A DNA stretch of 64,000 nt, taken from positions 342,106 through 406,105 of the forward strand of contig PDHQ01000009.1 in NCBI GenBank assembly GCA_003339415.1, written 5' to 3'. Shown one piece after another: positions 60,624 through 64,000 of the stretch. This DNA is from Ophiocordyceps camponoti-saundersi (nom. inval.). Taxonomy: Eukaryota; Ascomycota; Sordariomycetes; Hypocreales; Ophiocordycipitaceae. A program made the translations under genes and the position numbers. How positions within the stretch are numbered: the stretch's first letter is position 1; every line of letters begins with the position of its first letter. Below the pieces are notes generated by a model. That model ran no database searches. It was given only the letters and a program-made list of their open reading frames with translations, and had not been told where the DNA came from.

Positions 60624-61098
60624 TAGTTTAGCGGGAGTAACGGGCACCCTAAGATACTATAGCCCCGGTAGGGAAGATAGTCTTAAGGAAGTAAGACTAT
60701 TAGATCCGTCCGGCCTTATAAGCCATATAGGTAGGTTAGGGTAGCAGGCGTTAAAAGAGTTATTTAAGCTAACCTATCTAATCTAACTTACTTAATCTAA
60801 CGGATTTAATTAATTAGTATTAGACTTACGGGTCCTAGGAAGGGTTATTTTTATATATATAAGAAGGGTTATTTTTCCTTACTTAGGAAAAAAGATTAAG
60901 GTAGCTATAAGCCTTTTAATATATAAAATTAGTCGCTATAAGCGTATAACCCGGTAAGGTTACCTTTTTAGTCTTTATAAAATCTACGCTTTTTAAATTA
61001 CTAGGAATTTTACGGAAATAGCTTCTTTTTCTTTTTTTTCCCCTTTTTCTTTCTTCTTTTTCCTTTACCTTAGAGTATATCTTTTTATCCCTATTAAA
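60624..61098 (+). repeat. Right 475-bp LTR
   Basis: Partner of the left LTR. It is followed directly by the ACTAG target duplicate and then by resumed outer-element sequence. Confidence 0.85.
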
Positions 61099-61381
61099 CT
61101 AGCTATATAAGTAAGTTTTTACTATTAGTATATAAGTTTATCTTTTCCTACTTTAAGCGGTGCTACGATTCTAAGCTTATTAGAATTTTCCTTATAAGGA
61201 TTAGGGTTTAATTCTTTAAGCTATAAGGAAGCCTTTCCGCCCTCTTATCCTTATCTTTACGGAGGCTATTAGGCTATTAGCTAGGGATTATATAAAATAT
61301 CTTATTAGCGTAGTAATATATAATTTTTCTATCTTATACTCTTACCTCCTTAGCTAGCTTAAGGAGGGGGCTATATAAGGG

Positions 61382-61580
61382 ATTAGTTTATAACTAATCG
61401 TAGCTAGATAAGGGGGATTATAATAGATATATTTAGGTTTTCCTAATAGCGTTTAGTTATCGCGTAGGGTATATAGCTAGCTTAAGAGGGGGGCTTCTCT
61501 CTCCTCTTTTTTCTCTCTTTAATAATTTTAATTATAATATTACTTTAGCTTACTTTTATAATTACTTTAGTAAGATTATT
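61382..61580 (+). repeat. LTR-like 200-bp repeat, copy d
   Basis: Right end of the outer element, same orientation as copy a. Contains the ATCGCGTAGGGTATATAGC variant. Confidence 0.8.
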
Positions 61581-62659
61581 ATAATAATAAGGGATTAGTA
61601 TTTTTTATTTATTTAAATAATATAATATAATTTTAAAAATATTTATAAAAAAGTTTATAAAAAAGCTTTTTAATTTATTAAAATTTTTTAGAAATTTAAA
61701 AAAGCTAACTATAAAGCCTTTAAACTTAATAAAATTAAGAAAAAAATAGCTTTTAGAATTTATAATAATCTTAAATAATAAATAAAAATAAATACTTTAT
61801 AAAATAAAGATTAAAATAGCCGCTTAATATTATAAGCTTTTTTTTTTCTTTATATAAGTAAATTATAAGAATTTTAAAAAGTATAATACTTAAGTTTATA
61901 CTTAATATAGCTAAAAATATTTTTTAAAACTTAAGTAAAAAGAAAATTACTAAAAATAATATTTTTATATTTTTCTAAACTTAATCTTTTTTTTTATTAA
62001 ATTAAGTTAATTTTAATAATAATTTTTTTTAATAAGTTACTAATAAAATAGCTTATAATTAATTAATTTAATAAAAAGTTAATTAATAGAAAAAAGATAA
62101 TTAATAGAAAAAAGATAATAAAGGAATTACTAGCTAATAAAAAGATAAAAAGATTTTAAGTATTTTTATAGCTTTAAAAAATCCTTTTTCGAAAATTATA
62201 AAAATAAAAAATAGTGTTTTTTTTAATAAGGGGTACTTAATATATATTTTTAACTCCCTTAACTAATTTAATATTTTTAACTTAAATAAATAAGCTTATT
62301 TTATTATTATTATAATTAAAGTTATTATTAAAAAAGTAAATATAGTTATTTTAATAATAAAAATAAGTTATTATATAATTTTTATAAATATTAAATATAA
62401 CCTTAACTTTAATACTAACCTTATCTTTTTAATAATTTTTATAAAAAAAAGTTACGCTTAAAATAACCTTATAAGTAAACTTTATAACTTAAGGAATAAT
62501 ATAATTTTTTATTATATAATTATAAGAATTAAGTAGCCTTAACTATAAGTTATTAAACTAACTTTTATAGCTTTAGTTAATTTATAAGTTTTTTAACTTA
62601 TTATTAAAATAAATAAAAACTTATAATATATATAAATAAGCTATTTAAAAGCTAAGGTA

Positions 62660-62870
62660 TTTTAGCGGGGGAAGAAGGATACTTTAAGCGAGCGTAGCAG
62701 ATACTTAAAAAGCGTAACTTTTTAAGTAACTAAAGTTTTTAACTAATATAAGGGGGGATCTCTAGCTATAAGAAGAGGGGCTAGATAGTAATTCTTTATA
62801 AGGGGGATAATAAGAAGTTGTTTTCTCTTATAAAAATAAGAAAAGAAAGAGAGAGAAAGATAGGAACTAT
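62660..62870 (+). repeat. Possible LTR fragment of another element
   Basis: A less AT-rich island starting TTTAGCGGGGGAAGAAGG and running into polypurine AAGAAAGAGAG. Its opening resembles fungal LTR starts and its composition stands out from the surrounding DNA. It occurs once in the window, so this is only a suggestion. Confidence 0.3.
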
Positions 62871-63353
62871 TTAATTAAATATTAAAGATTTTAAAATATA
62901 TATTTAAATTAGTAATTTAAGATATAAAAATATAAAGTTTAAAATAAAGTTATAATTCCGTTTAGTAAAGTTTTTACTATAAGTCCTCTCTAAGACTTAA
63001 TTTATAATATATAATTTTTAAGATAGCTAAGAAGATAAGCTTAAAAACTAATTTTTACTTAATTTTACTCTTTTAATAAGAAAACTAAACTACGTTATAT
63101 ACTTAGCGATAGCCCTTATCTTACTATTACCTTTTTAATCCTTAAATATAAAAGTATCTAAAAACTAAAAAAACTTAAGAGACTATTTAATTATAGTTTA
63201 TATAAGCCCCCTAATAATATACTATCCTAGTTTAATATTATTTCTCTTAAAGCGTGTTTTTTACCGCTACTAAAATATAAGCTTTACTAAGTAAGTTACT
63301 AAAAGTTAATATTAATAAAGCTATTTTAATAACTAATTATAAGATTTTATAAT

Positions 63354-63551
63354 AATCTTACTAAGAGTGCGATATTAAAATAAGCTAAAGAGGAGTTATA
63401 ATTAAAGCTATCGAAAAGAGAAAGGAGAGGGGAGAAAAGCCCCCCTCTTAAGCTAGCTATATACCCCGCGCGATAACTAAGCGCTATTAAGAAAACCTAA
63501 ATATATCCGCTATAATCCCCCTTATCTAGTTATAATTAGTTATAAACTAAT
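63354..63551 (-). repeat. LTR-like 200-bp repeat, copy e
   Basis: Same orientation as copies b, c and f. Followed by the AGCCCCCTCCTTAAGC internal start seen also after copy b. Confidence 0.75.
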
Positions 63552-63777
63552 CTTTTATATAGCCCCCTCCTTAAGCTAATTAAGGAGGTAAAAGCGTAAG
63601 ATAGAAAAGTTATATATTATTACGCTAGTAAGAGATTTTATATAATCCCTAGCTAATAGCTTAATAGCTTTTATAAAGATAAGGATAAAAGGGCGGAAAA
63701 GCTCCCTTATAGCTTAAAAAATTAAACTTTAATCTTTATAAGAAAAATTCTAATAAGCTTAAAATTATAATACTTAT

Positions 63778-63976
63778 AATAGTATTACTAAAGCGATTAT
63801 AAAAATAAGCTAAAGTAAAGTTATAATTAAAGCTATTAAAAAAAGGAAAAAAAGGGGAGAGAAGCCCCCCTCCTAAGCTAGCTATATACCTTACGCGATA
63901 ACTAAGCGTTATTAGGAAAACCTAAATATATCCGCTATAATCCCCCTTATCTAGCTATAATTAGTTATAAACTAAT
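63778..63976 (-). repeat. LTR-like 200-bp repeat, copy f
   Basis: Begins AATAGTATTACTAAAGCG. Followed by the internal start AGCCCCCTTTCTAAG at the window end. Confidence 0.75.
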
Positions 63977-64000
63977 CTTTTATATAGCCCCCTTTCTAAG

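Larger units (their letters stand above)
58041..61098 (+). mobile_element. LTR-type element with 475-bp direct repeats, inserted in the outer element
   Basis: Direct repeats of equal length at about 58040-58514 and 60624-61098 flank about 2.1 kb of internal sequence. ACTAG at 58037-58041 and again at 61098-61102 is a 5-bp target duplication. The empty site is visible in the inner element around 56310-56340, where the two flanks run together without the insert. It retains more CpA/TpG than its surroundings, consistent with a younger insertion. No reverse transcriptase or integrase is recognisable, so it is probably non-autonomous. Confidence 0.8.
54967..61580 (+). mobile_element. Outer copy of a short LTR-like element, interrupted twice
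   Basis: Bounded by 200-bp repeats in the same orientation at 54967-55165 and 61382-61580. Its own internal sequence is split into three parts: 55166-55844, then 57615-58036 and 61103-61381. The order was worked out by comparison with the inner element, which carries the same internal sequence unbroken in reverse complement. No intact frame. The element appears non-autonomous or too mutated to show its proteins. Confidence 0.65.
53927..64000. repeat. RIP-like, AT-rich repeat block
   Basis: About 10 kb without an intact gene. By eye, CpA and TpG are essentially absent from about 53927 to 57540 and rare after that, whereas CpG (for example in GCGCGATAACTAAGCGC) and TpA are common. This is the mark expected from repeat-induced point mutation with CpA preference. 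The stretches 53990-54966 and 61590-63350 are extremely AT-rich and no origin could be read in them, except a possible LTR fragment near 62660. The rest is resolved into nested elements listed separately. Confidence 0.85.
63354..64000 (-). mobile_element. Third copy of the short LTR-like element, itself interrupted, running off the window
   Basis: A 200-bp repeat (copy e, 63354-63551) followed by about 220 bp of the internal sequence, then a second 200-bp repeat (copy f, 63778-63976) and the start of the internal sequence again. Copy f interrupts internal sequence at a point where the inner element reads straight through, so a further nested insertion in the same orientation is likely. Confidence 0.6.

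Overview
This window reads as nuclear DNA of a filamentous ascomycete (Pezizomycotina, perhaps Sordariomycetes; the class is inference). The support is genes split by short GT-AG introns of about 45-100 nt, three large iterative type I polyketide synthases (PKS), fungus-specific families (fungal MHYT protein, FSH1 hydrolases, MFS sugar porter, VIT/vWA protein, STRAP-type WD40 protein), and a right-hand block mutated by a repeat-induced point mutation (RIP)-like process. All exon models below were read by eye; the spliced multi-exon models all sum to whole codons.

Layout. 0.4-8.6 kb (+): highly reducing PKS 1, fully reducing and C-methylating (KS-AT-DH-MT-ER-KR-ACP, 2502 aa). 10.1-12.9 kb (-): MHYT-domain membrane sensor. 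14.1-15.1 kb (-): FSH1-type serine hydrolase, divergent from 17.4-24.5 kb (+) highly reducing PKS 2 (2258 aa), in which an Asn-Gly-rich repeat stands where a methyltransferase would be. 25.1-26.0 kb (-): cysteine-containing, probably GPI-anchored surface protein. 26.0-28.9 kb: AT-rich DNA full of TACA and TACC tetranucleotide repeats. 28.9-36.3 kb (-): non-reducing PKS (SAT-KS-MAT-PT-ACP-ACP-ACP-reductase, 2398 aa). 39.3-40.1 kb (-): second FSH1-type hydrolase. 41.8-43.7 kb (+): flavin monooxygenase with an N-terminal NTF2/SnoaL-like domain. 44.6 kb: possible small secreted protein. 45.4 kb (+): VOC/glyoxalase-fold protein. 46.1-47.8 kb (-): MFS sugar-type transporter. 48.2-50.9 kb (-) VIT/vWA and 51.9-53.1 kb (-) STRAP-like WD40 genes look like ordinary flanking genes.

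Taken together, about 0.4-47.8 kb looks like one polyketide cluster, which may continue past the left edge. The working model is that a reduced chain from one or both HR-PKSs is released by the FSH1-type hydrolases or handed to the SAT domain of the NR-PKS, which extends and cyclises it and releases an aldehyde or alcohol through its reductase. The monooxygenase and perhaps the VOC protein would then tailor it. No zinc-cluster regulator and no P450 was seen.

From about 53.93 kb to the end the DNA changes abruptly: very AT-rich, almost free of CpA and TpG while CpG survives, with no intact gene. It holds a nested stack of repeats. Six copies of a roughly 200-bp LTR-like sequence bound at least two copies of a short element, one inserted inside the other in the opposite orientation, and a third element with 475-bp direct repeats and a 5-bp target duplication is inserted into the outer one.
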